Counted from the first letter of the stretch, positions 1 to 9,275 are shown. The stretch is 64,000 bases of DNA from Sediminicola sp035798135 (GCA_035798135.1 JAPFBR010000003.1:62001-126000), one strand, 5' to 3'. Notes: a model not told the origin generated them from the sequence alone. Numbers and translations are program-made.

Positions 1-2
1 AT

Positions 3-1535
3 AGAATCAATAAATACACCTTGGGGAAAAACACCCAGGGATTAAGCAACTATCTTAAAAAGGTTTATCCGAACGAGGTCCTAAAAGTGGTCATCGCTTA
101 TGACTGCAGACATAATAGCGATACCTTGGCCAAAACAGTAGCGGATGTTTTTGCTGCCAATGGTATCAAGGTGTTTTTATTCTCCGAATTAAGGACCACC
201 CCTGCCCTATCCTTCGCCGTAAAATATTTAAACTGCCACGCAGGAATTGTTTTAACAGCTTCCCATAATCCACCGGAATACAATGGGTATAAGGTTTATT
301 GGACAGACGGAGGGCAAATTGTCCCACCACAGGACGGGGAGATCATCTCGGAAATCAATAAGCTATCTTTCGAGGATATCAAATTTAAGGCAGATGAAAA
401 CTTGATCCAATTAATAGATAAAGAGGTTGATGAGGCCTTCATTTCTGCATCGGTAAAAAACGGAAACTTTAATGCAAAAGGAAAGGATAATTTCAAAATT
501 GTGTTTACTTCTTTGCACGGCACTTCCATTACCGCCATCCCCGAAGTTTTAAAACGGGCCGGTTATAAGAATGTGACCATTATTGAAGAACAAGCTGTCC
601 CTGACGGCAACTTTCCAACCGTAAAATCCCCTAACCCGGAAGAACCGGAAGCTTTGACCATGGCCATACAAAAAGCTGAGGAAATTGGAGCGGATATTGT
701 TATTGGTACTGATCCGGATAGTGACCGATTGGGTATAGCCGTGAGGAATCTTGAGGGAAAAATGGAATTATTAAACGGTAACCAGGCCATGGTACTCATG
801 ACCAAATTCTTATTGGATCAACGCAAGGCCAAAGGAATGGAAGGCAATGAATTTATAGCATCCACCATCGTCTCTACCCCAATGATGCCTGCCTTGGCAA
901 ATGCATACTGCGTAGAATGTAAAACAGCTTTAACAGGATTCAAATGGATTGCCAAGATGATCAAGGATTTCCCAAAACAGCACTTTGTAGGAGGTGGGGA
1001 GGAAAGTTTTGGGTTTATGGTGGGTGATTTTGTTCGGGATAAAGATGCTGTGACCGCTACTTTATTGGCTTGTGAAATTGGCGCTAGTGCCAAAGCCAAT
1101 GGCAGTTCATGCTATGAGGATTTGATAGATTGCTATGTGGATTTTGGTTTTTATAAGGAGAAATTGATTTCCTTGACCAAAAAGGGCATCTCAGGGGCCC
1201 AGGAAATAAATCAGATGATGGTCGATTACAAGAATAACCCCGTACTATCCATTGATGGATCCAAGGTTATTTATGTGGACGACTATAATACATCCACCAA
1301 AAAAAATATGATAACTGGAGAGACAATATCTATAGACATACCAAAATCAAATGTGTTGATCTACACAACCGAAGACGGCACCATTATGGCCGCTAGACCT
1401 AGTGGAACGGAACCTAAGATAAAGTTTTATTTTAGCATCAATACCACTTTGGACAAGGCCAGCGATTTTAAAAAGGTAGATGCCCAATTGGACGAAAAGA
1501 TCAACAGAATCTTAAAAGAACTGAACCTCAATTAA
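3..1535 (+). CDS. Phosphoglucomutase/phosphomannomutase, 5'-truncated by the window edge
   Basis: Alpha-D-phosphohexomutase that interconverts hexose 1- and 6-phosphates for cell-wall and glycogen precursors in the cytoplasm. The reading frame is already open at base 3, and the first residues (RINKYTLGK) match an internal conserved segment of the family, so the TTG at 21 is not a true start; roughly 60-70 N-terminal residues lie outside the window. All landmarks of the visible part are present: the phosphoserine loop TASHNPPEYNG (serine codon 261-263), the Mg-binding loop GTDPDSDR, the sugar-binding loop GGGEESFGF, and the C-terminal phosphate loop RPSGTEPKIKFY. The stop codon overlaps the next start by one base (TAATG), so it is translationally coupled to the ABC transporter. 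Glucose versus mannose preference cannot be told from sequence. Confidence 0.93.
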   Translation, partial: RINKYTLGKNTQGLSNYLKKVYPNEVLKVVIAYDCRHNSDTLAKTVADVFAANGIKVFLFSELRTTPALSFAVKYLNCHAGIVLTASHNPPEYNGYKVYWTDGGQIVPPQDGEIISEINKLSFEDIKFKADENLIQLIDKEVDEAFISASVKNGNFNAKGKDNFKIVFTSLHGTSITAIPEVLKRAGYKNVTIIEEQAVPDGNFPTVKSPNPEEPEALTMAIQKAEEIGADIVIGTDPDSDRLGIAVRNLEGKMELLNGNQAMVLMTKFLLDQRKAKGMEGNEFIASTIVSTPMMPALANAYCVECKTALTGFKWIAKMIKDFPKQHFVGGGEESFGFMVGDFVRDKDAVTATLLACEIGASAKANGSSCYEDLIDCYVDFGFYKEKLISLTKKGISGAQEINQMMVDYKNNPVLSIDGSKVIYVDDYNTSTKKNMITGETISIDIPKSNVLIYTTEDGTIMAARPSGTEPKIKFYFSINTTLDKASDFKKVDAQLDEKINRILKELNLN

Positions 1536-3361
1536 TGGAGTATTTTAAAAAAATCCTTCGGTTTGCCAAACCTTATCAGAAATATGGTTACCTAAATATA
1601 TTCTTTAATATTCTTTATGCACTTTTTAGTGCTCTGTCTTTTGCTGCACTTATTCCAATGTTGGATGTGCTCTTTAAACAGGACAAAAAAGTAATGGTTG
1701 AACCTATCTACACCGGTATGGGCAACTTAAAAGATTATTTACAGGAATACATCAACTTCAGAGTTACCGCCTACTCAGGGGATGACGAGATGAAAGGTCT
1801 TGTTTTGGTGATTGGATTGGTGTTGATCCTCTTCCTATTGAAGAATTTCTTCAATTACTTGGCCATGTATTATATTACCTTTTTGAGGAACGGGGTATTA
1901 AAGGACATTAGAAATAAAATGTACCAAAAAATTGTGGAGCTCCCTATTTCCTATTATTCGGAGAAAAGAAAAGGGGATGTAATCGCCAGGATTACTTCCG
2001 ATGTTTTGGAAATTCAACATTCGTTCCTATCCGTTTTGGAATTGATTGTAAGGGAACCACTGACTATCATATTTACCATAATAATCATGTTTGGTATCAG
2101 CACCAAACTAACCCTCTTCGTATTTATTTTTATTCCCATAGCCGGAATGATTATTTCTAGAATAGGGAAATCGCTAAAAAAGAAATCGGACCGTGTTCAA
2201 AGGGAATCAGGGGAGTTTCTGTCCATTGTAGAAGAAACCTTGGGGGGGCTTAGAGTAATAAAGGCATTTAACGCGGAATCCAGATTCCAGAAAACCTTTA
2301 ATTCGTCTACCTACCGTTTTTTTGATTTCTCCAACAAATTACTCAACAGGCAAAATCTCGCTTCTCCAACAGGGGAATTCTTAGGGATTTTGGTAATAGG
2401 TGTCTTATTATGGTTTGGCGGCAAAATGGTTCTGATAGACAAAACCCTTGATGCCTCTTCTTTTATCGCATATATGGGATTGGCATACAATATTCTTACT
2501 CCAGCAAAATCCATCAGCAAGGCATCTTATGGGGTTAAAAAGGGTAATGCCGCTGCAGAACGGGTTTTGGAAATCTTGGAAACCAAAAACCCTATAGCGG
2601 ATATTGATAATGCCATATCCAAAGAAACTTTTGAGAGTGGAGTATCCATAGAAAACGTGTCTTTTAAATATGAGGATGAATATGTCCTGAAAAACTTTAA
2701 TCTCAACGTACCCAAAGGACATACTGTTGCTCTGGTAGGACAGTCGGGAAGTGGAAAAAGTACCATAGCAAATTTAGTGACCCGCTTTTACGATGTAAAT
2801 GAAGGAACCATCAAAATTGACGGTACCGATATTAAGCACCTTACCAAGAACTCACTCCGAAATCTAATGGGACTGGTTACACAAGATTCTATTTTATTCA
2901 ATGATACTGTGCGAAACAATATTGGCCTTGGTAAAGAACATGCCACTGATGAGGAAATAATTGCAGCTGCAAAAATTGCCAATGCCCACGAGTTTATATC
3001 CCAACTTCCCATGGGGTATGATACCAACATAGGCGATAGCGGTAACAAATTAAGTGGTGGACAAAAGCAACGACTGTCCATCGCCAGGGCCGTTCTCAAG
3101 AATCCTCCGTTAATGGTACTGGATGAAGCCACCTCAGCATTGGATACGGAAAGTGAAAGACTGGTGCAGGACGCCCTGGAAAAAATGATGAAGAACAGGA
3201 CTTCCATTGTCATTGCACATCGCTTGTCCACCATACAAAACGCAAACACTATTATTGTCTTGCAAAAGGGGGAAATTGTAGAACAGGGATCGCATACACA
3301 ACTCTTGGAGGCCAATGGTGTCTATAAAAAATTAGTGACTATGCAATCCTTTGATTCATGA
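1535..3361 (+). CDS. ABC transporter, fused permease/ATPase (MsbA-like)
   Basis: Half-size exporter of 608 residues: an N-terminal type I exporter membrane domain (about residues 15-330, several hydrophobic helices) followed by a nucleotide-binding domain (about 370-605). The ATPase has a Walker A motif GQSGSGKST near 402-410, the signature LSGGQKQR, Walker B LMVLDEAT, and the switch histidine in IAHRLST. It should work as a homodimer in the inner membrane. MsbA-type proteins flip lipid A or other lipids, but substrate cannot be read from sequence and multidrug export is equally possible. The start ATG overlaps the stop of the phosphohexomutase. The length is normal and the domain order complete. 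Confidence 0.9.
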   Translation: MEYFKKILRFAKPYQKYGYLNIFFNILYALFSALSFAALIPMLDVLFKQDKKVMVEPIYTGMGNLKDYLQEYINFRVTAYSGDDEMKGLVLVIGLVLILFLLKNFFNYLAMYYITFLRNGVLKDIRNKMYQKIVELPISYYSEKRKGDVIARITSDVLEIQHSFLSVLELIVREPLTIIFTIIIMFGISTKLTLFVFIFIPIAGMIISRIGKSLKKKSDRVQRESGEFLSIVEETLGGLRVIKAFNAESRFQKTFNSSTYRFFDFSNKLLNRQNLASPTGEFLGILVIGVLLWFGGKMVLIDKTLDASSFIAYMGLAYNILTPAKSISKASYGVKKGNAAAERVLEILETKNPIADIDNAISKETFESGVSIENVSFKYEDEYVLKNFNLNVPKGHTVALVGQSGSGKSTIANLVTRFYDVNEGTIKIDGTDIKHLTKNSLRNLMGLVTQDSILFNDTVRNNIGLGKEHATDEEIIAAAKIANAHEFISQLPMGYDTNIGDSGNKLSGGQKQRLSIARAVLKNPPLMVLDEATSALDTESERLVQDALEKMMKNRTSIVIAHRLSTIQNANTIIVLQKGEIVEQGSHTQLLEANGVYKKLVTMQSFDS

Positions 3362-3464
3362 TAAAATAGATCAAAACAGAGGCGCTTTCAAATGGGGATT
3401 TATTGGTGACAATTAAACCATTGCTAAAATAAACAGTCACATATCTGAATGTAAATAAACACTT

Positions 3465-4007
3465 TTGATATCAGAAGCATCTTTCGTAGACCAGTTAAAG
3501 GACAAGGTCACCCAATCCCAGGCTTTTGAGGTATTGATCAATACTTACAAAGAAAGACTCTATTGGCATATCCGAAGGATTGTACTGGACCATGACGATA
3601 CTGATGATGTTTTACAGAATACCTTTATTAAGGTCTTCAGAAATATAGATGGTTTTAAAGGGGATAGCAAACTTTTCTCCTGGATGTATCGAATCGCAAC
3701 CAATGAGGCATTCAGCTTTTTAAAGGCAAAATCCAAAAAAATGGGAGTTTCCAACGATGCGCTTCAGACTCAAATAGTGGAAAATTTACAGGCCGATGTA
3801 TATTTTGAAGGGGAAGAAATACAATTAAAACTTCAAAAAGCCATCGCAGAACTCCCTGAAAAACAAAAATTGGTGTTCAATATGAAATATTTTGAAGAAT
3901 TGAAATACGATGAAATTTCGGAGATCTTGGAAACTTCTGTGGGAGCCTTGAAGGCTTCCTATCATTTGGCATCCAAGAAAATAGAAGCTTTTTTGAAAAA
4001 TGATTAA
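3465..4007 (+). CDS. ECF-type RNA polymerase sigma factor
   Basis: Sigma-70 family protein of 180 residues with only regions 2 and 4. Region 2 covers about 20-95 (YKERLYWHIRRIVLDHDDTDDVLQNTFIKVFRN, then SKLFSWMYRIATNEAFSFLK); region 4 covers about 125-178 (LPEKQKLVFNMKYFEELKYDEISEIL, then the recognition helix SVGALKASYHLASKK). A TTG start at 3465 is chosen because an in-frame TAA lies at 3456-3458 and no ATG follows before region 2. The two downstream genes encode a membrane protein and a periplasmic protein and probably form its control circuit, replacing a classical anti-sigma factor. The target regulon is unknown. Confidence 0.88.
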   Translation: MISEASFVDQLKDKVTQSQAFEVLINTYKERLYWHIRRIVLDHDDTDDVLQNTFIKVFRNIDGFKGDSKLFSWMYRIATNEAFSFLKAKSKKMGVSNDALQTQIVENLQADVYFEGEEIQLKLQKAIAELPEKQKLVFNMKYFEELKYDEISEILETSVGALKASYHLASKKIEAFLKND

Positions 4008-4040
4008 ACCTTTTAAGGTATTGAAGGTCAAACTACAAGA

Positions 4041-4556
4041 ATGAAAAAGAAAGATAAACATAGTGGTTTTAAAACTCCGGAAGGATATTTCGAAGGGCTT
4101 AACAATTCCCTTTTCGATAAATTGAAAGGAGAAGACACTATTATACCCCAAAATGAAGGATTTACTGTTCCTGAAGGTTACTTTGATGGGGTGAACCAAA
4201 CTATTCTTTCAAAAATACGGGAAGAGGAAACAAAGGTCATTCCTCTGAATCCTTACAAAAAATATTATTTCACGGCCATTGCAGTGGCAGCATCCCTTCT
4301 TTTGGTCATTGGTTTGCAATGGACAAAGGAGGAAGTATATACATTTGATGATCTTGCCGCATCGGAAATAGAATCATATTTTGAATACAATGATTACGGA
4401 ATGAGCTCTTATGAGATAGCGGAAATAATGCCAATAGATGACATTAACATCCAAGACATGCTTCAAAAAGAAATAAAAGATGAGAATATTGCCGATTATC
4501 TAAACGACAATATTGACATTTTTGAAGATTTAAATCTAGAAGACAATGAGTATTAA
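4041..4556 (+). CDS. Single-pass membrane protein with duplicated PEGYF motif, sigma-factor partner
   Basis: A 171-residue protein of unknown function. The N-terminal, presumably cytoplasmic, part has two tandem copies of a motif about 20 residues long: residues 9-28 contain GFKTPEGYFEGL and residues 40-59 contain GFTVPEGYFDGV. One transmembrane helix follows (about 76-93, FTAIAVAASLLLVIGLQW), then an acidic C-terminal tail of about 75 residues with many Asp and Glu. The layout (cytoplasmic motif, one helix, periplasmic tail) and its place directly after an ECF sigma gene suggest an anti-sigma-like role; no zinc-binding anti-sigma motif is present. It overlaps the next gene by 11 bases. The function is inferred from context. 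Confidence 0.75.
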   Translation: MKKKDKHSGFKTPEGYFEGLNNSLFDKLKGEDTIIPQNEGFTVPEGYFDGVNQTILSKIREEETKVIPLNPYKKYYFTAIAVAASLLLVIGLQWTKEEVYTFDDLAASEIESYFEYNDYGMSSYEIAEIMPIDDINIQDMLQKEIKDENIADYLNDNIDIFEDLNLEDNEY

Positions 4557-4995
4557 TAAAAACATCGCAACATTAGTGTTATTGCTTTTAATCACAGTTG
4601 TATCCTTTGCACAGGATAGGCCCGATAGGGAGAAGATCAAAGCGCTAAAAGTAGCATTTATAACAGAACGCTTGGACTTAAGCAGTAAGGAAGCACAATT
4701 GTTTTGGCCAATCTACAATGAGCATGAAACAAATATGGATGCGTTACGGGTAAAAGAATGGGCACAGGTGCGCCATAAAATAAAGCAAGCCAATACCCTA
4801 TCGGAAAAAGAAGCTGATGATCTTTTGCGTCTATATACCGCCTTGGAAAAAGAAAAACAAGATTCCAATATGCGTCTGCTTACCAAACTTAGGAATGTGC
4901 TTTCCAGTAAAAAAACGTTGTTGCTCATACAAAGTGAGGATGATTTTAAGCGGAAATTGATGCACATGTACCGTCAAAAGCACCGTGACAATTAA
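4546..4995 (+). CDS. Periplasmic Spy/CpxP-like protein linked to ECF sigma factor
   Basis: A 149-residue exported protein with a cleavable signal peptide (about 1-22, hydrophobic LVLLLLITVVSFAQ) and an all-helical, charged mature part (DREKIKALKVAFITERLDLSSKEAQLFWPIY). The pattern 'helical segment, LSxxEAxxFWPxY' is common in flavobacterial proteins annotated as sensors of ECF-type sigma factors, and it resembles periplasmic Spy/CpxP chaperone-like sensors. It is the third gene of the sigma-factor unit, overlaps the membrane-protein gene by 11 bases, and is followed directly by a strong terminator. The sensor role is inferred from family pattern and position. Confidence 0.75.
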   Translation: MSINKNIATLVLLLLITVVSFAQDRPDREKIKALKVAFITERLDLSSKEAQLFWPIYNEHETNMDALRVKEWAQVRHKIKQANTLSEKEADDLLRLYTALEKEKQDSNMRLLTKLRNVLSSKKTLLLIQSEDDFKRKLMHMYRQKHRDN

Positions 4996-5000
4996 AAAAC

Positions 5001-5027
5001 AAAACCTAGGCTGCACCTAGGTTTTTT
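5001..5027. terminator. Bidirectional intrinsic terminator
   Basis: Inverted repeat aaaacctagg - ctgca - cctaggtttt followed by a T run on the plus strand and, read in reverse, a T run on the minus strand. It lies between two convergent genes that end at 4995 and 5031, so it can stop transcription from both sides. Confidence 0.85.
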
Positions 5028-5030
5028 AGT

Positions 5031-6059
5031 TTACTTGAATTTCAATTGTGCAATTCGCCCGCTACCAGCAGCATAGGCTATAGAATCATTCAAAAAGCGA
5101 AGGGTATAAAATGGTTCTTGGGACAATTTCTTCCAATGTGCCCCCATATCCCCAGAATAGGAAATACCGTTAAATCCAACAGCCACCATATCCAGGCCAT
5201 CCCCATTGGGGACAAACTGAACACAGCTCATATAACCAGGTTCTTGTCCGTCAGCCACTAATTTCCAAGTTTTGCCACCATCTTTGGTCAAGGCTTTATT
5301 GGAGCGGTTATTTTCTGGTTTTGTATAATCACCCCCGATGGCGACTCCCAATTTTTCATCAAAGAAAGAGATGGAATAGATTCCCTCGGTTTCATTTTTA
5401 GCAAGCATTGGAGTGGTGAACACCTCCCATGTTTTGCCCTTATCCGGAGAATGGTAAATATTTCCCTTCGTTGTCGCTAACCACGTATGCTCTCCAACCA
5501 CATCAATATTTGTATTACTTGCAGCAAATGCGCCTTCTCCTATACTTGCTTTTGGTAATACATTACAAGGTGTTTTTTTCCAAGTTTCGCCCCCATCCCT
5601 AGTTATTATAATGGACAAACATCCATCCATACTATCGCCAATGGCAATCCCTTCCTTATCATTCCAAAACTTCATGGCATCGTAAAACACATTTTCGTCC
5701 TCCTCCTTGTACACCAATTCCATGTCCCCCTGGTCACCTGTCTTGTACAACAAAGCGGGATTGGAAATTGAAAGCATAAAAAAGTCGGTCGCCGTATGGG
5801 CCACCGCCCTAAATTGCGGGAGAATACTATCGTAGGCTTGCACCTTTGTCCTTACAATTCCCTTTTTTAAATCTACCGAACCAAACGTTCCTTTATCGGC
5901 GGCAAAGGCCAAACTACCATCCATAAGTTCAATGGCACGGATGCTCAAGGAATCTTCATAAATAGTTTCTATTGTAACAGAGGTAAATTGATGGGATTTG
6001 GCTTTCTCGTCACAAGAAGCAAGAAACAAAAATCCGATTATAATTGAAAAATATTTCAT
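5031..6059 (-). CDS. Secreted lipoprotein with YCF48/BNR-type beta-propeller
   Basis: A 342-residue lipoprotein. The start at 6059 (MKYFSIIIGFLFLASC) is preferred over the in-frame codon at 6077 because it gives a compact lipoprotein signal with cysteine in LASC. The mature part has repeated propeller blades with Asp-box-like turns (TRDGGETWKK, SPDKGKTWEV, TKDGGKTWKL, SGDMGAHWKK), as in YCF48-like and BNR proteins. Flavobacterial homologues are often annotated as oxidoreductases, which the sequence does not support. The likely location is the periplasm or outer membrane. Its partner is unknown; it is monocistronic and shares a terminator with the sigma-factor unit. Confidence 0.8.
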   Translation of the reverse strand: MKYFSIIIGFLFLASCDEKAKSHQFTSVTIETIYEDSLSIRAIELMDGSLAFAADKGTFGSVDLKKGIVRTKVQAYDSILPQFRAVAHTATDFFMLSISNPALLYKTGDQGDMELVYKEEDENVFYDAMKFWNDKEGIAIGDSMDGCLSIIITRDGGETWKKTPCNVLPKASIGEGAFAASNTNIDVVGEHTWLATTKGNIYHSPDKGKTWEVFTTPMLAKNETEGIYSISFFDEKLGVAIGGDYTKPENNRSNKALTKDGGKTWKLVADGQEPGYMSCVQFVPNGDGLDMVAVGFNGISYSGDMGAHWKKLSQEPFYTLRFLNDSIAYAAGSGRIAQLKFK

Positions 6060-6104
6060 AGGTATAAATTTCACCAAAAATAAACGGATTCCCTACTAAA
6101 ACAA

Positions 6105-6112
6105 TATCTTTG
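6105..6112 (+). promoter_or_regulatory. Candidate -7 promoter element
   Basis: TATCTTTG fits the Bacteroidota -7 consensus TAnnTTTG and lies 18 bases upstream of the methyltransferase ATG. No clear -33 TTTG is visible. Confidence 0.55.
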
Positions 6113-6130
6113 CAAACTTAATTTTTTGGA

Positions 6131-7342
6131 ATGCGATTACATAGAAATCTTGTATTTGGAGTTATTGATGCGTTGAACTTTATCTTTAACGAGAACGAGT
6201 ATGCGGATAAGGTTGTAGAAAAGGTATTGAAGTACGACAAGCGATGGGGAGCTAGAGATAGGGCATTCATAGCGGAGACCACTTATGACATTGTGCGTTG
6301 GAAGCGTTTATACACGGAAATTGCAGAGGTAAAAGCTCCTTTCAAAAGACCTGATTTATTTCGTATCTGGGCCGTTTGGGCCGTCTTGAGAGGAATAGAA
6401 CTTCCTGATTGGAAACAGATAGAGCCTACCCCAACAAGAAGAATAAAAGGTAAGTTCGATGAACTATCCAAAATTAGAAAGTACAGGGAATCTGTACCGG
6501 ATTGGTTGGATGAATTGGGCGAAAAAGCCTTGGGCGATGACTTATGGACCAAGGAACTACATGCTTTAAACGAACAGGCCAATGTAATTTTAAGGGCAAA
6601 CACCCTAAAAACCACACCCATAAAATTGCACGATATTTTATTGGAGTTAAATGTTGATACCGAATTTATTAAGGGATATCCAAGTGCATTAAAACTAAAG
6701 GAGCGCAGTAATGTATTTATCACAGATGCCTTTAAAGAAGGTTTATTTGAGGTGCAGGATGCATCTTCCCAATTGGTATCGGAATTTTTGGATGTAAAAC
6801 CAGGACAAAGGGTCATTGACACCTGTGCAGGGGCCGGAGGGAAAACACTTCATTTGGCGGCACTAATGGAAAACAAGGGCCAGCTTATTGCTCTAGACAT
6901 ATACTCCCGTAAACTATCAGAACTAAAAAGACGCGCCAAACGTGCTGGGGCCCACAATGTGGAGACCAGGGAAATAGATTCTACCAAAGTCATTAAAAAA
7001 TTGCACAATAGTGCAGATAGGGTGCTTATAGATGCTCCATGTACTGGATTGGGGGTCTTGAGAAGGAATCCTGATGCTAAATGGAAAATGCAGCCCGATT
7101 TCTTGGAAAAAGTTATCGCTACGCAAAAACAGATTCTTAGCGATTATAGCAAGATGGTAAAACCAGAAGGCAAATTAGTCTATGCCACTTGTTCCATACT
7201 CCCACAGGAAAATACTGAACAAGTAAAAACTTTTCTTGCTTCAGATGAAGGAAAGGATTTTATTTTGATACGCGAAAAGAATGTTTATGCTTCGGTTGAA
7301 GGGTTCGATGGTTTTTATATGGCCTTGTTACAAAAGAAATAG
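6131..7342 (+). CDS. RsmB/NOP-family RNA (cytosine-C5) methyltransferase
   Basis: SAM-dependent methyltransferase of 403 residues that should add a methyl group to C5 of a cytosine in rRNA or tRNA. The N-terminal 130 residues form a helical RNA-binding region; the catalytic Rossmann domain follows, with the SAM loop DTCAGAGGKTLHLA. Both family cysteines are present: C304 in DAPCTGLGVLRRNPD (product release) and C354 in YATCSILPQEN (the usual nucleophile). At 403 residues it is slightly short for E. coli RsmB, so the exact target base is not assigned. Monocistronic, with a promoter element upstream and a strong terminator downstream. Confidence 0.88.
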   Translation: MRLHRNLVFGVIDALNFIFNENEYADKVVEKVLKYDKRWGARDRAFIAETTYDIVRWKRLYTEIAEVKAPFKRPDLFRIWAVWAVLRGIELPDWKQIEPTPTRRIKGKFDELSKIRKYRESVPDWLDELGEKALGDDLWTKELHALNEQANVILRANTLKTTPIKLHDILLELNVDTEFIKGYPSALKLKERSNVFITDAFKEGLFEVQDASSQLVSEFLDVKPGQRVIDTCAGAGGKTLHLAALMENKGQLIALDIYSRKLSELKRRAKRAGAHNVETREIDSTKVIKKLHNSADRVLIDAPCTGLGVLRRNPDAKWKMQPDFLEKVIATQKQILSDYSKMVKPEGKLVYATCSILPQENTEQVKTFLASDEGKDFILIREKNVYASVEGFDGFYMALLQKK

Positions 7343-7360
7343 ATCTAAATAATAATGATA

Positions 7361-7394
7361 AAAAAAAGGCATAACCGCGGTTATGCCTTTTTTT
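7361..7394. terminator. Bidirectional intrinsic terminator
   Basis: Perfect inverted repeat ggcataaccgcggttatgcc flanked by an A run on the left and a T run on the right, between the convergent methyltransferase and M20 hydrolase genes. Confidence 0.9.
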
Positions 7395-7416
7395 TATGTC
7401 TTCCTTTCCTCTTGAT

Positions 7417-9030
7417 CTACTCTTTCAAGGTAGGATAGCTTACACCGAGTTGCTCTAGATAAGTATCATAGTTCTTATCATCGAAATAAAATTTTTCCAA
7501 TTGGGGCCTAAATTTTTCCATTTTATCTTGGTTCAGATAGCTTGGCGGTAAATCTGCTTCTGTGATCATTGGTTGATATTTGGTCTCCTTACTTTGCTCG
7601 TTCTTGAAATAATCCCAAGCCTTGGTCATTAATTCCGGTTTAAGCAAAAAATCCAAAATGGTCATAGCTTCTGCCTTGGCTCCTGCCACAACCCCCTTGT
7701 GGGCAATTGGCGTGGCCATGGCTATGGCATTGCTCCAATGATGTCCTTGCAGTCCCGGTATATTGGAAGGAAAGCGCATGGTTATCGTAGGCACCTTCCA
7801 GGAAACATCACCTATGTCGTCAGAACCACCACTAACAGGATCTTTAACTGGTAATCCCAAGGGATCCAAGACCGTATTCAGGCCTACTGATTTATCTGAA
7901 TTCACTTCCTTTTGCACGGCCTTGGCCAAGATTTGATCGGCTTCTGACCAAGTTGGCAATCCAACTTTTTTAATATTGACATACATGCTCTCGGCAATCA
8001 CCTTGTTATAATGCCTGGGCCATGCAGTCCCCAGCACTTTTGATTTTACGGTGGTACCTGTCATCAAGGCAGCTCCTTCTGCAATATTATTGGCTTCCTT
8101 GTACATTTCCATAATACCTTCATAGGTAATATCCCTGAAGTAATACCATATTGAAGCCTTGGAAGGCACTACATTGGGCTGATCTCCTGCATCGGTAAAA
8201 ATAGAGTGCGATCTTTTTAAGGGATGTAGATGCTCCCTTTTATAATTCCACCCTATACTCATTAGTTCTGCTGCATCCAAGGCGCTACGACCCCTCCAAG
8301 GGGATCCTGCCGAATGGGCGGCTTCACCTTCAAAAGAATATTCTACCGAGATCAGTCCTGTACCTTTTGTAGGGCCCCATGAAACCTCTAGATTGTCCCC
8401 CACATGTGTAAAAATGCACATATCTATGTCATCAAACAGGCCATCCCTGACGTACCAAGCCTTGGCAGCAACCAATTCTTCAGCAATCCCGGGCCAAATA
8501 ACCAAGGTTCCCTTTATTCCCTCCCTTTCCATTAGCTGCTTTACCGCTAAAGCGGCTGTAATATTTAAAGGTATACCCGAGTTATGGCCCTCACCATGTC
8601 CAGGGGCTCCTTCAACTATAGGCTTATGGTAGGCAACTCCAGGATACTGTGATGCCTTTGGTATACAATCCACATCACTGCCCAAGGCAATAATCGGTCC
8701 TTCCCCATTGCTCCATCTCGCAAACCAAGCGGTTGGAATCCCAGAAATCGAATTCTCAATCTCAAAACCATTTTCCTTTAACAAGCCGGTCAAATACTTG
8801 GATGATTCTATTTCCTGAAAGCCCAACTCAGAAAAACTAAAAACCTTATCGACCATGACCTGTGCTTGCTTATAATTTGCCTGAACAATTTGAGCAGCTT
8901 CGGCTTTTAATTTTTCTACCTGTTTATCGGAATATTTTTTTTGGGAAAATCCAATGTTTACTGCGCCAAAAAACAAAAGCACTAGAATTGCATTGGTTGA
9001 CTTTTTAAAATTATAGTTCATAGGATACAT
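7417..9030 (-). CDS. Secreted M20-family amidohydrolase (AbgB/carboxypeptidase-like)
   Basis: Metal-dependent hydrolase of 537 residues with a signal peptide (hydrophobic AILVLLFFGAVNIGFSQ, cleavage near residue 30). The mature enzyme shows M20 features: ALGSDVDCIP around the first metal ligand, GHGEGHNSGIP (in place of the usual GHxCGHD), the dimerisation-domain segment EGEAAHSAGSPWRGRSALDA, and a late GGSDDIGDVSW segment. This arrangement resembles aminobenzoyl-glutamate utilisation protein B and amino-acid amidohydrolases, which cut amide bonds of N-acyl amino acids. The ATG at 9030 has an A-rich leader; a second ATG at 9021 is also possible. Export implies scavenging of external amides. 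The substrate is not determined. Confidence 0.87.
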   Translation of the reverse strand: MYPMNYNFKKSTNAILVLLFFGAVNIGFSQKKYSDKQVEKLKAEAAQIVQANYKQAQVMVDKVFSFSELGFQEIESSKYLTGLLKENGFEIENSISGIPTAWFARWSNGEGPIIALGSDVDCIPKASQYPGVAYHKPIVEGAPGHGEGHNSGIPLNITAALAVKQLMEREGIKGTLVIWPGIAEELVAAKAWYVRDGLFDDIDMCIFTHVGDNLEVSWGPTKGTGLISVEYSFEGEAAHSAGSPWRGRSALDAAELMSIGWNYKREHLHPLKRSHSIFTDAGDQPNVVPSKASIWYYFRDITYEGIMEMYKEANNIAEGAALMTGTTVKSKVLGTAWPRHYNKVIAESMYVNIKKVGLPTWSEADQILAKAVQKEVNSDKSVGLNTVLDPLGLPVKDPVSGGSDDIGDVSWKVPTITMRFPSNIPGLQGHHWSNAIAMATPIAHKGVVAGAKAEAMTILDFLLKPELMTKAWDYFKNEQSKETKYQPMITEADLPPSYLNQDKMEKFRPQLEKFYFDDKNYDTYLEQLGVSYPTLKE

Positions 9031-9236
9031 TTAAGTTATTTCTAAATTTAAAGGAATTTTAGTTATTATCAACCTAATACTTTTTCACAAGCCAATTAAT
9101 TTATCTCCATTTTCAATTGGACATATTTCTAACCTTTCAACATAATATACCCCGCTGAGATGGTTCTGTTCCATTAATTAACAATTGGTGCTTATAACTG
9201 TTCCCTTTTCTATCTATCAATTACACATAAAAAATG

Positions 9237-9244
9237 TAAATTTG
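9237..9244 (+). promoter_or_regulatory. Candidate -7 promoter element of purL
   Basis: TAAATTTG matches TAnnTTTG and lies 31 bases before the purL ATG at 9276. No PurR-type operator or purine riboswitch was recognised in the 245-bp divergent intergenic region 9031-9275. Confidence 0.55.
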
Positions 9245-9275
9245 TGCCTTGTTAAACAAACAATTTTCGAATTCC

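Noticed and set aside
21..1535. TTG at 21 as start of the phosphohexomutase
   Set aside because: The frame is open before it and encodes conserved family residues, so the gene is cut by the window edge.
2788..3315. 175-codon minus-strand ORF over the ABC transporter ATPase domain
   Set aside because: The plus strand carries Walker A, signature and Walker B motifs, so the antisense ORF is a shadow.
5001..5027. CCTAGG repeats as a regulator-binding site
   Set aside because: Their place between convergent gene ends and the flanking A and T runs fit a bidirectional terminator.
6283..6822. 179-codon minus-strand ORF over the RNA methyltransferase
   Set aside because: Antisense shadow of a gene with clear catalytic cysteines.
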